A stretch of 26,971 nt of DNA from the NCBI GenBank assembly GCA_031279295.1, contig JAITIT010000072.1:1-26971 (forward strand). The letters are read 5' to 3'. Made by a program: the position numbers and the translations under genes. Shown piece after piece: positions 14,310 through 22,227 of the stretch; the first letter of the stretch is position 1; each line of letters begins with the position of its first letter. The notes under the pieces are model-generated. The model worked only from the letters and a program-made list of their open reading frames with translations, did no database searches and was not told the origin of the DNA. The stretch is from Holosporales bacterium. Its GTDB lineage: Bacteria > Pseudomonadota > Alphaproteobacteria > RUG11792.

Positions 14310-16046
14310 ATGAATTCGAAGAAAATACTATTGTGTGTTGCAGCGTGCCTAGTATACGGCATGGTGTGCAACTACGATGTGAGAGCGGAATATTCTGGAA
14401 CAGACCCCAAGGTTGATTTGTTGGAGGACCGCCTCAATGAGTTACAGAATAAGTTGGGTGAATTGATGAAAGATACCCAAGAGAGGATAAACAATATTGG
14501 CATCAAGACGATACGGGATGATATAGATGGTCTCACTAAAGAGACGAAGGAAATCAAGGCAGGACAGAGTGAAGCGAGTAAGAAGGTTGAGGAGCTGACG
14601 GGTAAGCCCACCGTCACAGAAGAGACATTTAATCAGTGGAAGGAAAAGCTTGAAACACAGCTAGCAGAGATGAAGAAGACGATTGATGAGTTGGCGAAGA
14701 AGCCTAACGTTACTAAGGATGAGGTTGAGGCGCTTGGCACAGCCATACAGACGATAGCCACACAGATAGCAAACAACAAAGATAGCACGAATCTGGCTGC
14801 TATAAACGAACAACTCCAAACTATTAATGGACAGCTTCAGGCAATGCAAGAGCAACAGAGTGCAATGCAAGAGCAACAGAGAACTGAGCAGGCGGAACGT
14901 GATGCTGCGATCGCAGGGGTCAAGGGAGAAATCGCTATGGTGAAAGCAGCTACAGAGGCAAACAAAGCGGCGAAAGCAACTCAGGGCATAGGCAGTGCTC
15001 TGGGTGCTGCAGGCTCCGCAATTGCCAGTCTGTTTGGTGGAGGGAAAACAGCACAACAAACACTAACTCCTGAGGAACAAAAGAAACAAGAAGCGATAAT
15101 GGAGTCTGTTAAGACAGGCAAAACAAATCCGACTGCACTGCAGGAAGCACAGGACAAGCTCAACAAACAAATTTCACAGCGCCTGAAAGACGAGACAATG
15201 CCCAAATACACATTCTGGGGAGCAAATCCTAAGTTCCAGGATCGCACCGTGATCGTACACATCATACTTGAATCAAGGGCACAACGTCGACCTGATGCCA
15301 GCAATCTACTTGGCAACAAGGCAACTCCTAATGACCAGGAGATTATCGACGCGATATACGGATTGGTTCAGCAGGGGGCAACTGTCGACGATATACTAAA
15401 CCGTGTAAAGTTAGTGCCCAATGGGGCTCCTAGAAAAATAGTCACCCCACCAATGCAACAGCAGGTAGCGCAATCCGCCCAGACACCTGACGGTCAGCAT
15501 CCGCAGAGATTTGTTAACAATGACTATAAGAACAGGGATATAAACAATGACATGAACCAACTAACTCAAGGTGAGGATGCACTCGATACGACTTGGGACG
15601 AGTCACAAGAGCAACAGAACTGGAATAACCAGGGAGGAGGTAACACAGGGGAACCACATGGACAGAGAGGTAACCAACAGAACTGGAGTAACCAGGGAGG
15701 AGGTAACACAGGAGAACCACATGGACAGAGAGGTAACCAACAGAACTGGAATAACCAGGGAGGAGGTAACACAGGGGAACCACATGGACAGAGAGGTAAC
15801 CAACAGAACTGGAATAACCAGGGAAGGAAGAACGCAACTCAGTATCGCGGACCAACCAGAGAGCGCACGATGGTTGTGACGCATGAGGGCGAAAAAACGT
15901 ACTTCGAGGTCCCAGTAAATGAATTTATGCAGATCGCTACGAGGGTTAGAGACCCACTAGGCGTTAAGATGAATGGCACCGAGTACAGGCCACTAAATGA
16001 ACAAGCGAAGCGGACACTTGCAGAGTATGTGGGCAAAGCGAAGTAG
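14310..16046 (+). CDS. secreted coiled-coil protein with 21-residue tandem repeats
   Basis: Not recognised as a known family. The 578-residue protein has a signal peptide (MNSKKILLCVAACLVYGMVC, cleavage near VRA|E at 26). A long heptad-rich, Glu/Lys/Gln-rich coiled-coil region spans about 33-215, including a duplicated AMQEQQ. A Gly/Ala-rich hydrophobic stretch follows at 225-244, then a compact region at 299-370 (KYTFWGANPKFQDRTVIVHI onward) and a Gln/Asn-rich linker. Three copies of a 21-residue Gln/Asn/Gly repeat and a partial fourth occupy 435-505, and a short basic, beta-like tail 518-578. ATG 14310 is chosen because GGGAGGG precedes it by 9 bases and the signal peptide then starts cleanly; an in-frame ATG at 14277 exists. 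It could be a surface protein, adhesin or exported effector. A weak promoter candidate (TTAGCA, 17 bases, TATGTT) lies at 14178-14206. Confidence 0.85.
   Translation: MNSKKILLCVAACLVYGMVCNYDVRAEYSGTDPKVDLLEDRLNELQNKLGELMKDTQERINNIGIKTIRDDIDGLTKETKEIKAGQSEASKKVEELTGKPTVTEETFNQWKEKLETQLAEMKKTIDELAKKPNVTKDEVEALGTAIQTIATQIANNKDSTNLAAINEQLQTINGQLQAMQEQQSAMQEQQRTEQAERDAAIAGVKGEIAMVKAATEANKAAKATQGIGSALGAAGSAIASLFGGGKTAQQTLTPEEQKKQEAIMESVKTGKTNPTALQEAQDKLNKQISQRLKDETMPKYTFWGANPKFQDRTVIVHIILESRAQRRPDASNLLGNKATPNDQEIIDAIYGLVQQGATVDDILNRVKLVPNGAPRKIVTPPMQQQVAQSAQTPDGQHPQRFVNNDYKNRDINNDMNQLTQGEDALDTTWDESQEQQNWNNQGGGNTGEPHGQRGNQQNWSNQGGGNTGEPHGQRGNQQNWNNQGGGNTGEPHGQRGNQQNWNNQGRKNATQYRGPTRERTMVVTHEGEKTYFEVPVNEFMQIATRVRDPLGVKMNGTEYRPLNEQAKRTLAEYVGKAK
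15612..15824 (+). repeat. 63-base tandem repeat, 3.4 copies
   Basis: Copies lie at 15612-15674, 15675-15737 and 15738-15800, with a partial copy at 15801-15824. Each encodes QQNWNNQGGGNTGEPHGQRG plus Asn. Copies differ by only a couple of bases (one Asn codon becomes Ser in copy 2; one synonymous change), so the expansion is recent or kept homogeneous. The unit is a multiple of three, so copy number can change without breaking the frame. Confidence 0.95.
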
Positions 16047-16121
16047 GCGATGAGGATGCGTAACGAATCAGAACAATACAGAGATCTCTAACCCTGTTGG
16101 AGGGACGTATCTTCAATCCAG

Positions 16122-16634
16122 CTAAATTGGTTCTTTCATGTATGCACTGATGATGGCGCTCTTAGCAACGAAGTCTGCATTGTTGTTATTCGTACAATCA
16201 GAATGTCCCTTAACCCATCTCCAGTGTACGGTGCGATCCTCGGATACTGACACAAGTTCCTTCCAGGCATCCTGATTTTTCACTGGAGCTCCAGAGGTGG
16301 ACTTCCAGTTGTTAACACGCCATGTCTTGACCCAGTTGGTAATCCCGTTCTTTACATATGAGCTATCGGTGTATAGGGTGATTTCCATACTCGTGGGTAT
16401 TACTTTTATAGCCTCGATTGCCGCGCGTAACTCCATCCTATTGTTCGTAGTCATCTTCTCAAACCCCGAGACATTCGCCCTCTTGTTGCGGAAGACGAAT
16501 ATTCCTCCCCAGCCGCCAGGCCCTGGATTCCCAAGGCATGATCCATCGGTGTAGACTTCAATGTGATCACCGGGCTTAAGGTTTCTTATGAATTCATCAA
16601 GCTCAACATCAACCATACTAAAACTGCTTTTCAC
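16122..16634 (-). CDS. rnhA: ribonuclease HI
   Basis: Degrades the RNA strand of RNA-DNA hybrids. The 170-residue protein has the four catalytic acids in order: Asp30 (YTDGS), Glu68 (NRMELRA), Asp90 (YTDSSYV) and Asp154 (NADFVAK), plus the His144 of VKGHSD. The motif SCLGNPGPGGWG is typical. GTG at 16632-16634 is chosen since GAGG lies 5 bases before it; an ATG six codons in (16614-16616) would also give an acceptable N-terminus but lacks a binding site. It follows the zinc-ribbon gene by 20 bases and is probably co-transcribed with it. The C-terminal loop is Asn-rich (CTNNNN) where many relatives have HPENERAD. Confidence 0.95.
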   Translation of the reverse strand: MKSSFSMVDVELDEFIRNLKPGDHIEVYTDGSCLGNPGPGGWGGIFVFRNKRANVSGFEKMTTNNRMELRAAIEAIKVIPTSMEITLYTDSSYVKNGITNWVKTWRVNNWKSTSGAPVKNQDAWKELVSVSEDRTVHWRWVKGHSDCTNNNNADFVAKSAIISAYMKEPI

Positions 16635-16654
16635 TTGCGCCTCAAAAACTTACT

Positions 16655-17302
16655 CTAAAAAATCGACACCTCGACACGCATGCTCTTGACGCTATCGGGG
16701 ATATCGTGCTTCGTGGAAAACTCAGTCCGCTGTTCTGGAGGTAGGGTGCTAGGCTCAATCGGGCTACTCCACGACAGTACCGTTGAGTCACCATCAAAAA
16801 CAGTAACCTTAACACCGCCCACTCGGGCTACAACCATATCATTATTCACAACAGCACCTGTCACTACTATGTTAGCATCGACGACCACATATTTCACGTC
16901 AGTAACTGAAATTTTTGGAGTAGCCCTTTCTGAGACCCTACGTGCCTTCACGAGGATGTAGTCGTAGAATACATGTCTGTTGAGGTATAGGGCGTACACG
17001 CATGTTACAATTAACATGAACACAGCGATTTTCGTGGTCACATACCCACGGACCTTAGGTCGCTTGTCGTTAGCTTTCCTACTGGAGAGGGCGGAAAGAC
17101 GGTCTATCCTCGATTGCCTATCAGCTGTAAGAGGAGTATTAAATGCACGCTCTATATCCGTATTCCTGAGCCACCACTTTTTGTGGCACTTGCAGCACCG
17201 AAGCCACCATCCATACCCGAGGTGTTCATCTCCAGAAGGATTGCGCAACAAATCCATATCGATGTTGTAGACGCAGCTGCAGTACGGACACTTGACATTC
17301 AT
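16655..17302 (-). CDS. zinc-ribbon, single-pass membrane protein (MJ0042/DUF3426-like)
   Basis: The protein opens with a zinc ribbon: MNVKCPYCSCVYNI (Cys5, Cys8) and WWLRCCKCHKKWW (Cys36, Cys39), the MJ0042 pattern. One transmembrane helix lies at about 89-107 (KIAVFMLIVTCVYALYL). The C-terminal part is beta-rich and resembles the DUF3426 region found behind such ribbons in proteobacteria (VTGAVVNND, VTVFDGDS, LPPEQRTEF). Function is unknown. The frame is open upstream to a TTG at 17350, but ATG 17300-17302 is preferred because family members begin a few residues before the first Cys pair, and the promoter at 17336-17363 would not transcribe the TTG. An ATG three codons upstream is an alternative. 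rnhA follows. Confidence 0.8.
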   Translation of the reverse strand: MNVKCPYCSCVYNIDMDLLRNPSGDEHLGYGWWLRCCKCHKKWWLRNTDIERAFNTPLTADRQSRIDRLSALSSRKANDKRPKVRGYVTTKIAVFMLIVTCVYALYLNRHVFYDYILVKARRVSERATPKISVTDVKYVVVDANIVVTGAVVNNDMVVARVGGVKVTVFDGDSTVLSWSSPIEPSTLPPEQRTEFSTKHDIPDSVKSMRVEVSIF

Positions 17303-17335
17303 ACGGCACATAACGACACATAGTACGTAGCATAG

Positions 17336-17363
17336 ATGATATATTCTCAAGCGGAATTTTCAA
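17336..17363 (-). promoter_or_regulatory. candidate promoter of the zinc-ribbon/rnhA operon
   Basis: On the minus strand a -35 TTGAAA (17358-17363) and a -10 TATCAT (17336-17341) are 16 bases apart. The predicted start near 17329 leaves about 27 bases to the ATG at 17302. Confidence 0.5.
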
Positions 17364-17449
17364 GGATTTCATATTTCATCGTGCGGTAATATCGTCTATT
17401 GTGATATACTGTCGGCGTGACTTGTTTCCTGAGATAATAGTTCACGGCT

Positions 17450-17965
17450 GTGATATTGAAGTTATGCAAATTCGTAATGATGCTATTGATAGGAGGGATA
17501 GTGGCACTCTACGTAATTCATACCAAAGATACAGCTGATGAGATTCCGAGCGTTAGCGGTCTTTTAACCAGTGGTAATGCAATCACCTTCAGGAAAAAGA
17601 TAAATGGCAACCTGTTGACTATTCACGCTGAGAAGGCAGAGTGGCGTACTGCTGATACAGTACTCCTGAAAAATGTGCATGCAGGTTTCAAGAAAGACAA
17701 CGGCGAGATGTTAATGGAGTGTGAAATATGTATCTTCAATACAACTGAGAAGAAAGCCTATCTCACCAAGAACGTACGGCTAAAATCAGCAGATGTGAAT
17801 TGCTGCACCGAGTCAGTGGTAATTGATTTTGCGAAAAACTCCATCACTGGTAACTCTCAGATACGTGGAACAAAAACAGGGTTGCAGTTTGTCTCTAGCG
17901 GTTTTCACATACAGCCAGATGGAAACATAATTCTTGCTCATGCCAAGATGGTGAATAGCAAGTGA
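17450..17965 (+). CDS. lptC: LPS export protein LptC
   Basis: Bitopic inner-membrane protein that passes LPS from LptBFG to LptA. The 171-residue protein has one N-terminal membrane helix (about residues 7-23) and a periplasmic beta-jellyroll-type region: ITFRKKINGNLLTIHAEKAE, then VLLKNVHAGF and the MECEICIF, AYLTKNVRL, VVIDFAKNSITGNSQ strands typical of LptC/LptA. It is slightly shorter than the family average. The start is GTG 17450, with no strong binding site; the alternative ATG at 17474 would cut into the helix. Position immediately before lptA and lptB supports the call, since LptC sequences diverge strongly. Confidence 0.85.
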   Translation: MILKLCKFVMMLLIGGIVALYVIHTKDTADEIPSVSGLLTSGNAITFRKKINGNLLTIHAEKAEWRTADTVLLKNVHAGFKKDNGEMLMECEICIFNTTEKKAYLTKNVRLKSADVNCCTESVVIDFAKNSITGNSQIRGTKTGLQFVSSGFHIQPDGNIILAHAKMVNSK

Positions 17966-18435
17966 TGATTAACTGCATAGCTCTTGCAAAGACGTGCGCC
18001 ACTGCGCTGGTAGTATACCATACCATATATTGCGCTGATGCATTTGAGACTAGCGCAGATGAAGTGTCGATAGACACAAAGAGAGGAGTCCAAACCCTGA
18101 CAGGAAACGTTGTTGTGATATATGGCAGCAGAATTTTTAGGGCTTCGAAAATTGTTATATGGCAGGACGGCAGGTCCATACGGGAAATAGTTGCAACTGG
18201 GGATGTCTCGTTGCAGGATGAGGAAACAATCATCACGGCTACAACATGTAGATACGATGCTGATCTAGTTATCTTCTCAGGGAGCGTAATCGTGCAGAAC
18301 AGCGAGATCGGTACTGCTAAGGCCGATAAGGTCACGTATAACCTCGCCACGAAAAAGATAGATTTCACAGCAGGGAGCAAAGTAGAATTGGTGCTGAGCC
18401 CAAACAGGAAAATAAAGCTCTTACGCTGTAAATAG
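17965..18435 (+). CDS. lptA: LPS transport periplasmic protein LptA
   Basis: Periplasmic bridge protein that shuttles LPS to the outer membrane LptDE complex. The 156-residue protein has a signal peptide (MINCIALAKTCATALVVYHT, cleavage after CADA around 25) and OstA-type repeats: DEVSIDTKRGVQTLTGNVVV, then IFRASKIVIWQDGRSIREIV, ATGDVSLQDEETIITATTCR and FSGSVIVQNSEIGTAKADKV. ATG 17965 shares one base with the lptC stop (TGATG); an in-frame GTG at 17962 is equivalent. lptB starts 2 bases after the stop, so lptC-lptA-lptB form a coupled operon. Confidence 0.9.
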   Translation: MINCIALAKTCATALVVYHTIYCADAFETSADEVSIDTKRGVQTLTGNVVVIYGSRIFRASKIVIWQDGRSIREIVATGDVSLQDEETIITATTCRYDADLVIFSGSVIVQNSEIGTAKADKVTYNLATKKIDFTAGSKVELVLSPNRKIKLLRCK

Positions 18436-18437
18436 AG

Positions 18438-19166
18438 ATGTTACTTGAGGCTAACAACATATCGAAATCGTTTAGAGATAAGGTTGTGTTGAGTGGTGTT
18501 AGCCTGTCGTTCAACACCGGAGAGGTAGTCGGGCTCCTAGGACCTAATGGTGCCGGCAAGACAACGTTGTTCTTAATTTTATCGGGAATCACCAAAGCTA
18601 CATCAGGCGATATTATTCTCGCTAACCGAAAAATCACATCTCTCAAGATGTATCAGAAAGCAAGCGCAGGCCTTGTGTACCTACCGCAGGATCCATCCAT
18701 ATTTAGGGGGCTCTCTGTGGAGGATAATATCAGGGCTATTCTTCAAATTGGCAACCTCTCTAAGACAGACATCGAAACAAGACTGGATGAACTACTTGAT
18801 GCTTTTTCCATAGAGCATTTGCGTAAGGCAAAGGCTACGCTGCTGTCGGGCGGAGAACGTAGGAGACTTGAGATAGCACGTGCGCTAGCAACAAGGCCGT
18901 CGTTCTTAATGCTTGATGAACCGTTCTCTGGAGTGGATCCTATATCAATATCTGACATATCAGAGATAATCAGGAACCTCAAAAAATCTAAGATAGGCGT
19001 CATCCTGACAGACCACAATGTTGTGGAAACCCTAAAGGTCATAGACCGAGGTTACGTCATCGCAGGTGGACACATCCTGGCAAGCGGAACTCCAGACGAA
19101 ATCTCAGGCAATCAAGAAGTCAGAATGTGCTACCTCGGTAACGCATTCGCAAGAACTGGTTGGTGA
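18438..19166 (+). CDS. lptB: LPS export ABC transporter ATP-binding protein LptB
   Basis: Cytoplasmic ATPase that drives LPS extraction through LptFG. The 242-residue protein is full length with Walker A GPNGAGKTT at 35-43, Q-loop Gln84 in YLPQDPSIFRGLSVEDN (the LptB-type string), signature LLSGGERRR at 135-143, Walker B FLMLDEP with Asp160/Glu161, switch His193 in TDHNVVETL, and the C-terminal VRMCYLGNAF motif that marks LptB. The linkage to lptC and lptA removes doubt from generic ABC similarity. lptF and lptG are not in this window. Confidence 0.96.
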   Translation: MLLEANNISKSFRDKVVLSGVSLSFNTGEVVGLLGPNGAGKTTLFLILSGITKATSGDIILANRKITSLKMYQKASAGLVYLPQDPSIFRGLSVEDNIRAILQIGNLSKTDIETRLDELLDAFSIEHLRKAKATLLSGGERRRLEIARALATRPSFLMLDEPFSGVDPISISDISEIIRNLKKSKIGVILTDHNVVETLKVIDRGYVIAGGHILASGTPDEISGNQEVRMCYLGNAFARTGW

Positions 19167-19187
19167 GCTTTACAATGGACAATCGAA

Positions 19188-19319
19188 ATGCGCGAAGGAG
19201 TACGACTTGCAACGGAGGCGGAGCTAAGGCAGTTCCAGGCGAGAGAATTCCAACTTGAGGCTGTGCTAGGGCATACGCAAGTGAGTCACGTTAAGGCGTG
19301 CAATATCGAGAGACCTTAG
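19188..19319 (+). pseudogene. short decayed frame after lptB; rest of 19167-19568 is empty
   Basis: Directly after the lptB stop, and in the same frame, a short stretch reads MREGVRLATEAELRQFQAR followed by EFQLEAVLGHTQVSHVKACN and stops at 19317-19319. It has no ribosome binding site and matches no family I know. The remaining sequence to 19568 has no open frame of note. It contains an inverted repeat at 19470-19505 and, on the minus strand inside that repeat, a TTGACA with a possible -10 TATGAC. The piece may be a gene relic or chance. Confidence 0.2.
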
Positions 19320-19469
19320 GCCGTCGGCATGTTAACAAGAGTGTGTGCTGGATGGTGGGGCAGATACGTGTAGTGTGGCGTGAGTAGAATCAAGCTGAGG
19401 TAACATGAGGGAACTAGTGCAGCAGGGTTGTGACGTGCTCCAACATTAGTCCTGATTGTCATATTAGCA

Positions 19470-19505
19470 CCCATAGCCCTGTCAACAAAAAAAATTTGCT
19501 ATGGG
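19470..19505. repeat. inverted repeat with an A/T-run loop
   Basis: CCCATAGC (19470-19477) pairs with GCTATGGG (19498-19505) around a 20-base loop that contains eight consecutive A on the + strand. It lies about 64 bases beyond the 3' end of tRNA-Val. The T-run is inside the loop rather than after the stem, so it does not fit an intrinsic terminator. Confidence 0.45.
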
Positions 19506-19568
19506 CGTAAAAATAATTTGCATATCTGGAAACAGAGAAGATATCCTGATTGCAGATCGGATAAATAG

Positions 19569-19644
19569 TGGTGGTCGCAACAGGACTCGAACCTGTGACA
19601 ACCGCGATGTGAACGCGGTGCTCTACCAACTGAGCTATGCGACC
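19569..19644 (-). tRNA. tRNA-Val (anticodon CAC)
   Basis: On the minus strand the gene reads GGTCGCATAGCTCAGTTGGT onward. The acceptor stem GGTCGCA pairs with TGCGACC, followed by discriminator A. The anticodon arm is CCGCG, loop TTCACAT, CGCGG, giving anticodon CAC, which reads valine GUG codons. The T arm is ACAGGTTCGAGTCCTGT. The CCA end is encoded at 19569-19571. A possible promoter lies just upstream at 19679-19708 on the minus strand. Confidence 0.97.
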
Positions 19645-19678
19645 TGCTCCGATAACGATGATATCACATAACTTCCGG

Positions 19679-19708
19679 TCTATAACCAAAACTCTTTAGA
19701 TTCAACAA
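19679..19708 (-). promoter_or_regulatory. candidate promoter of tRNA-Val
   Basis: On the minus strand a -35 TTGTTG (19703-19708) and a -10 TATAGA (19679-19684) are 18 bases apart, placing the start about 28 bases before the mature tRNA. Confidence 0.35.
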
Positions 19709-19730
19709 TATTTTTTAAAAGGAAAAAATC

Positions 19731-20696
19731 ATGAGCATAAATGAACTAAGGCCAGCGTTGCCTGAAAACCCATTTGACGTTAAGAAATTTGCAGCCTTCC
19801 TGAAAGGGGATAGTGAGAAAAGTGAAACAGTTGATCTTCCGACAGCCGTTGCAAATTCGATAACTTTAAAAATCAACACACTCAGTCCGATTAGGCGTCT
19901 TGCTAAAGTCACTCTAACATCTGGCGATAGGCTTGATGTTGTCGTAGACACGAAAGATTCGGAATCATCCGGATGGATTACTGATGAGCTAATCAAGTAC
20001 GATGATATCTCATCGATATCGAAGATCTCAATCTACCTACATCAGCTCTATGCGAAACCTAGAGTGACACACGCGCTTCTCGAAGACCACACAGCTAACG
20101 TCGAGGAGTTTATCAACGAGAAGATAACTGTGCAAATGGCTGCCTCCGAAAATGCGGCCTTTCTATTTGGGGATGGCGTATCTCGTCCAAAGGGTATCCT
20201 GAAGTACGAGATATCTACTAATGGCCAGAAGCCACACACAATAGAAGGTGTGACAGCTGGTGCGCCAGGACAGATAAAGGATTACACAAAGATAGTCGAG
20301 CTTATGGAGAAGATGCCAAGCAAGTATCTTGGCGGAGCGCACTGGATTATGTCGCGTAATACGGCGTCGCACATACGCACCCTTCGCGATGAAAGTACAG
20401 GGAAATTCCTGTGGCAAAACTCTATCATGCACGGAGTTCCGGATATGTTGCTAGGCTACCCAGTAGTTCTATGTGACGATATGCCAAAGGTAGACTCGGA
20501 GGATGAAATGTGTGTTCCAGTGTTATTTGCAAACCTATACGAAGGCTACCAGATAGCTGAGAAACCCAACATCAACATTCTGAAAGATCCATACAACTCC
20601 AAGCCATTTGTGGAGTTCTATGCTACCAAGAGAGTCGGTGGAGACGTCGTCAACTTCGACGCAATTAAAGCTCTCATGTTAAAGAAGGAGGACTAG
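19731..20696 (+). CDS. HK97-fold major capsid protein, gene-transfer-agent type
   Basis: The 321-residue protein matches the phage HK97-type capsid family and in particular the alphaproteobacterial GTA major capsid (gp5). Visible landmarks are TPSPIRRLAKV-like N-arm, SSGWITDE, KPRVTHALLEDHTANVEEFI, a P-domain-like QMAASENAAFLFGDGVSRPK, WIMSRNTASHIRTLRD, GKFLWQN, LLGYPVVLCDDMP and the ending NSKPFVEFYATKRVGGDVVN followed by FDAIKALML. It lacks the long N-terminal scaffold (delta) region of many full capsid precursors. AAAGGA lies 8 bases before the ATG. No portal, protease, terminase or tail gene is nearby; murC follows in 37 bases. Retention of an intact frame suggests selection, as for scattered GTA genes in Rickettsiales. 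Confidence 0.88.
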   Translation: MSINELRPALPENPFDVKKFAAFLKGDSEKSETVDLPTAVANSITLKINTLSPIRRLAKVTLTSGDRLDVVVDTKDSESSGWITDELIKYDDISSISKISIYLHQLYAKPRVTHALLEDHTANVEEFINEKITVQMAASENAAFLFGDGVSRPKGILKYEISTNGQKPHTIEGVTAGAPGQIKDYTKIVELMEKMPSKYLGGAHWIMSRNTASHIRTLRDESTGKFLWQNSIMHGVPDMLLGYPVVLCDDMPKVDSEDEMCVPVLFANLYEGYQIAEKPNINILKDPYNSKPFVEFYATKRVGGDVVNFDAIKALMLKKED

Positions 20697-20733
20697 ACAA
20701 CAAGCACACTAAACTCAGAGGGGCACGTATCAC

Positions 20734-22227
20734 ATGCCGCTCATAGATTTCAATTGGGATCATGGTATAATTCCACTGGAATCAATTGTGATTGGATATT
20801 CTAGAATGTTTGCTGCATGCACATGCGACCGCAGGATTATACACTTCATAGGAATTGGCGGGATTGGCATGAGCGGCCTCGCTGAGATCTTGCAGTCACT
20901 TGGATATATGATTCAGGGTAGCGATAAGGCTACTTCCCAAAATGTAGACAGGCTCGAGAAGATAGGGATCACGACGTTCATCGGACACAATAGTAAGAAC
21001 GTTGAGAACGCAAATGTCGTGGTTTTCTCCTCAGCTATCAGCCAGGACAATCCGGAGCTGCTACGGGCGAGGGAACTGAAGATACCCTGTCTCTCAAGGG
21101 CCGAGATGCTCTCACAGATTGTAAGGTTTAAGAAATCAGTTGTGGTAGCAGGTTCACACGGCAAGACTACAGTTACCTCGATATGTGCAACAATTCTAGA
21201 GATGGCATCCTTATCTCCTACCATAGTAAATGGAGGAGTTATCAATGCCTACCATACGAACGCTAAGCTTGGCTCTGGCGACTGGTCAGTAGTAGAGTCC
21301 GATGAATCGGACGGTAGCTTCACAAAGTTTTTTCCCACGATCGGTATCATAACGAATATCGATAGGGAACATATCTTACACTACGGCTCATTCGAATCAC
21401 TGAAGACGGCCTTCAGGACATTTATAGATAACCTACCGTTTTACGGCGCAGGGGTGGCGTGTATCGATGACAGAGAGGTTCTCGAGGTTGTACGCAACAT
21501 TACTGACAGGAAGATCATCACATATGGTATCGATAATCCAGATGCGATGATCAGAGCAGTTAATATCAGGAAGCACGGGGCTGGAGCCGTGTTCGATGTG
21601 GGGTACCTTGGTACCACAATCAACAGTGTTTCCATATCCCTTCTCGGCGATCACAACATATTGAACGCACTAGCAGCAATCGGAATGGCGATGGAGGTCG
21701 AGGTTGATATTGAGGTCGTGAAATCCACCCTCGCAACATTCACGGGAGTTAACAGGAGGTTCACACTAGTTGGTACGCTCGGTGGAGCATGTGTCATAGA
21801 TGACTACGCTCACCATCCAACCGAGATCAAGGCCCTCCTGAAATCGGCACGCCAGAGAGAAAGCGGTAAGGTCATGATCATATGCCAACCACATCGGCTC
21901 ACGAGGCTCAATATGTTATTTACGGAGTTCCGTAATTGTTTTAATGAAGCAGACGAGGTTGTGATAGCTCCAGTATACCAACCTGTATATCAGGATCCTC
22001 ATGCAGAGCCCAACGCATTGTTAACATCCGACGATCTATATGTGGCATTACAGGAGGACGGCAAGAATGTGAAGTTTGTGCACGACAAGTCTGAGCTACA
22101 GGAGTTCTTGAATGATATGATCGTTGCTGGCAAACTATGTGATAATGATATAGTTCTCTTCTCAGGGGCAGGAGATATATCTAACTGGGCTTATGAAATC
22201 GTTTCTAAAATCGGGACTCGGCAGTGA
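20734..22227 (+). CDS. murC: UDP-N-acetylmuramate--L-alanine ligase
   Basis: Adds L-alanine to UDP-N-acetylmuramic acid, the first amino acid of the peptidoglycan stem. The protein has the Mur ligase order: N-terminal UDP-binding GIGGIGMSG at 40-48, ATP loop AGSHGKTTVTS with Lys144, central ESDESDGSF, TNIDREHI, then LLGDHNILNALAAI, GVNRRFTLVG and DDYAHHPTEIKA. At 497 residues it carries about 24 more N-terminal residues than usual. The ATG at 20734 has GAGGGG upstream; ATG 20806 would give a more standard N-terminus but has no binding site. The rest of the dcw cluster is absent. The stop overlaps the next gene's GTG. Confidence 0.95.
   Translation: MPLIDFNWDHGIIPLESIVIGYSRMFAACTCDRRIIHFIGIGGIGMSGLAEILQSLGYMIQGSDKATSQNVDRLEKIGITTFIGHNSKNVENANVVVFSSAISQDNPELLRARELKIPCLSRAEMLSQIVRFKKSVVVAGSHGKTTVTSICATILEMASLSPTIVNGGVINAYHTNAKLGSGDWSVVESDESDGSFTKFFPTIGIITNIDREHILHYGSFESLKTAFRTFIDNLPFYGAGVACIDDREVLEVVRNITDRKIITYGIDNPDAMIRAVNIRKHGAGAVFDVGYLGTTINSVSISLLGDHNILNALAAIGMAMEVEVDIEVVKSTLATFTGVNRRFTLVGTLGGACVIDDYAHHPTEIKALLKSARQRESGKVMIICQPHRLTRLNMLFTEFRNCFNEADEVVIAPVYQPVYQDPHAEPNALLTSDDLYVALQEDGKNVKFVHDKSELQEFLNDMIVAGKLCDNDIVLFSGAGDISNWAYEIVSKIGTRQ

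Noticed and set aside
15514..15884. Several long open frames on both strands through the 63-base repeats
   Set aside because: A repeat unit divisible by three keeps all frames open by accident; the forward frame with signal peptide and coiled coil explains the region.
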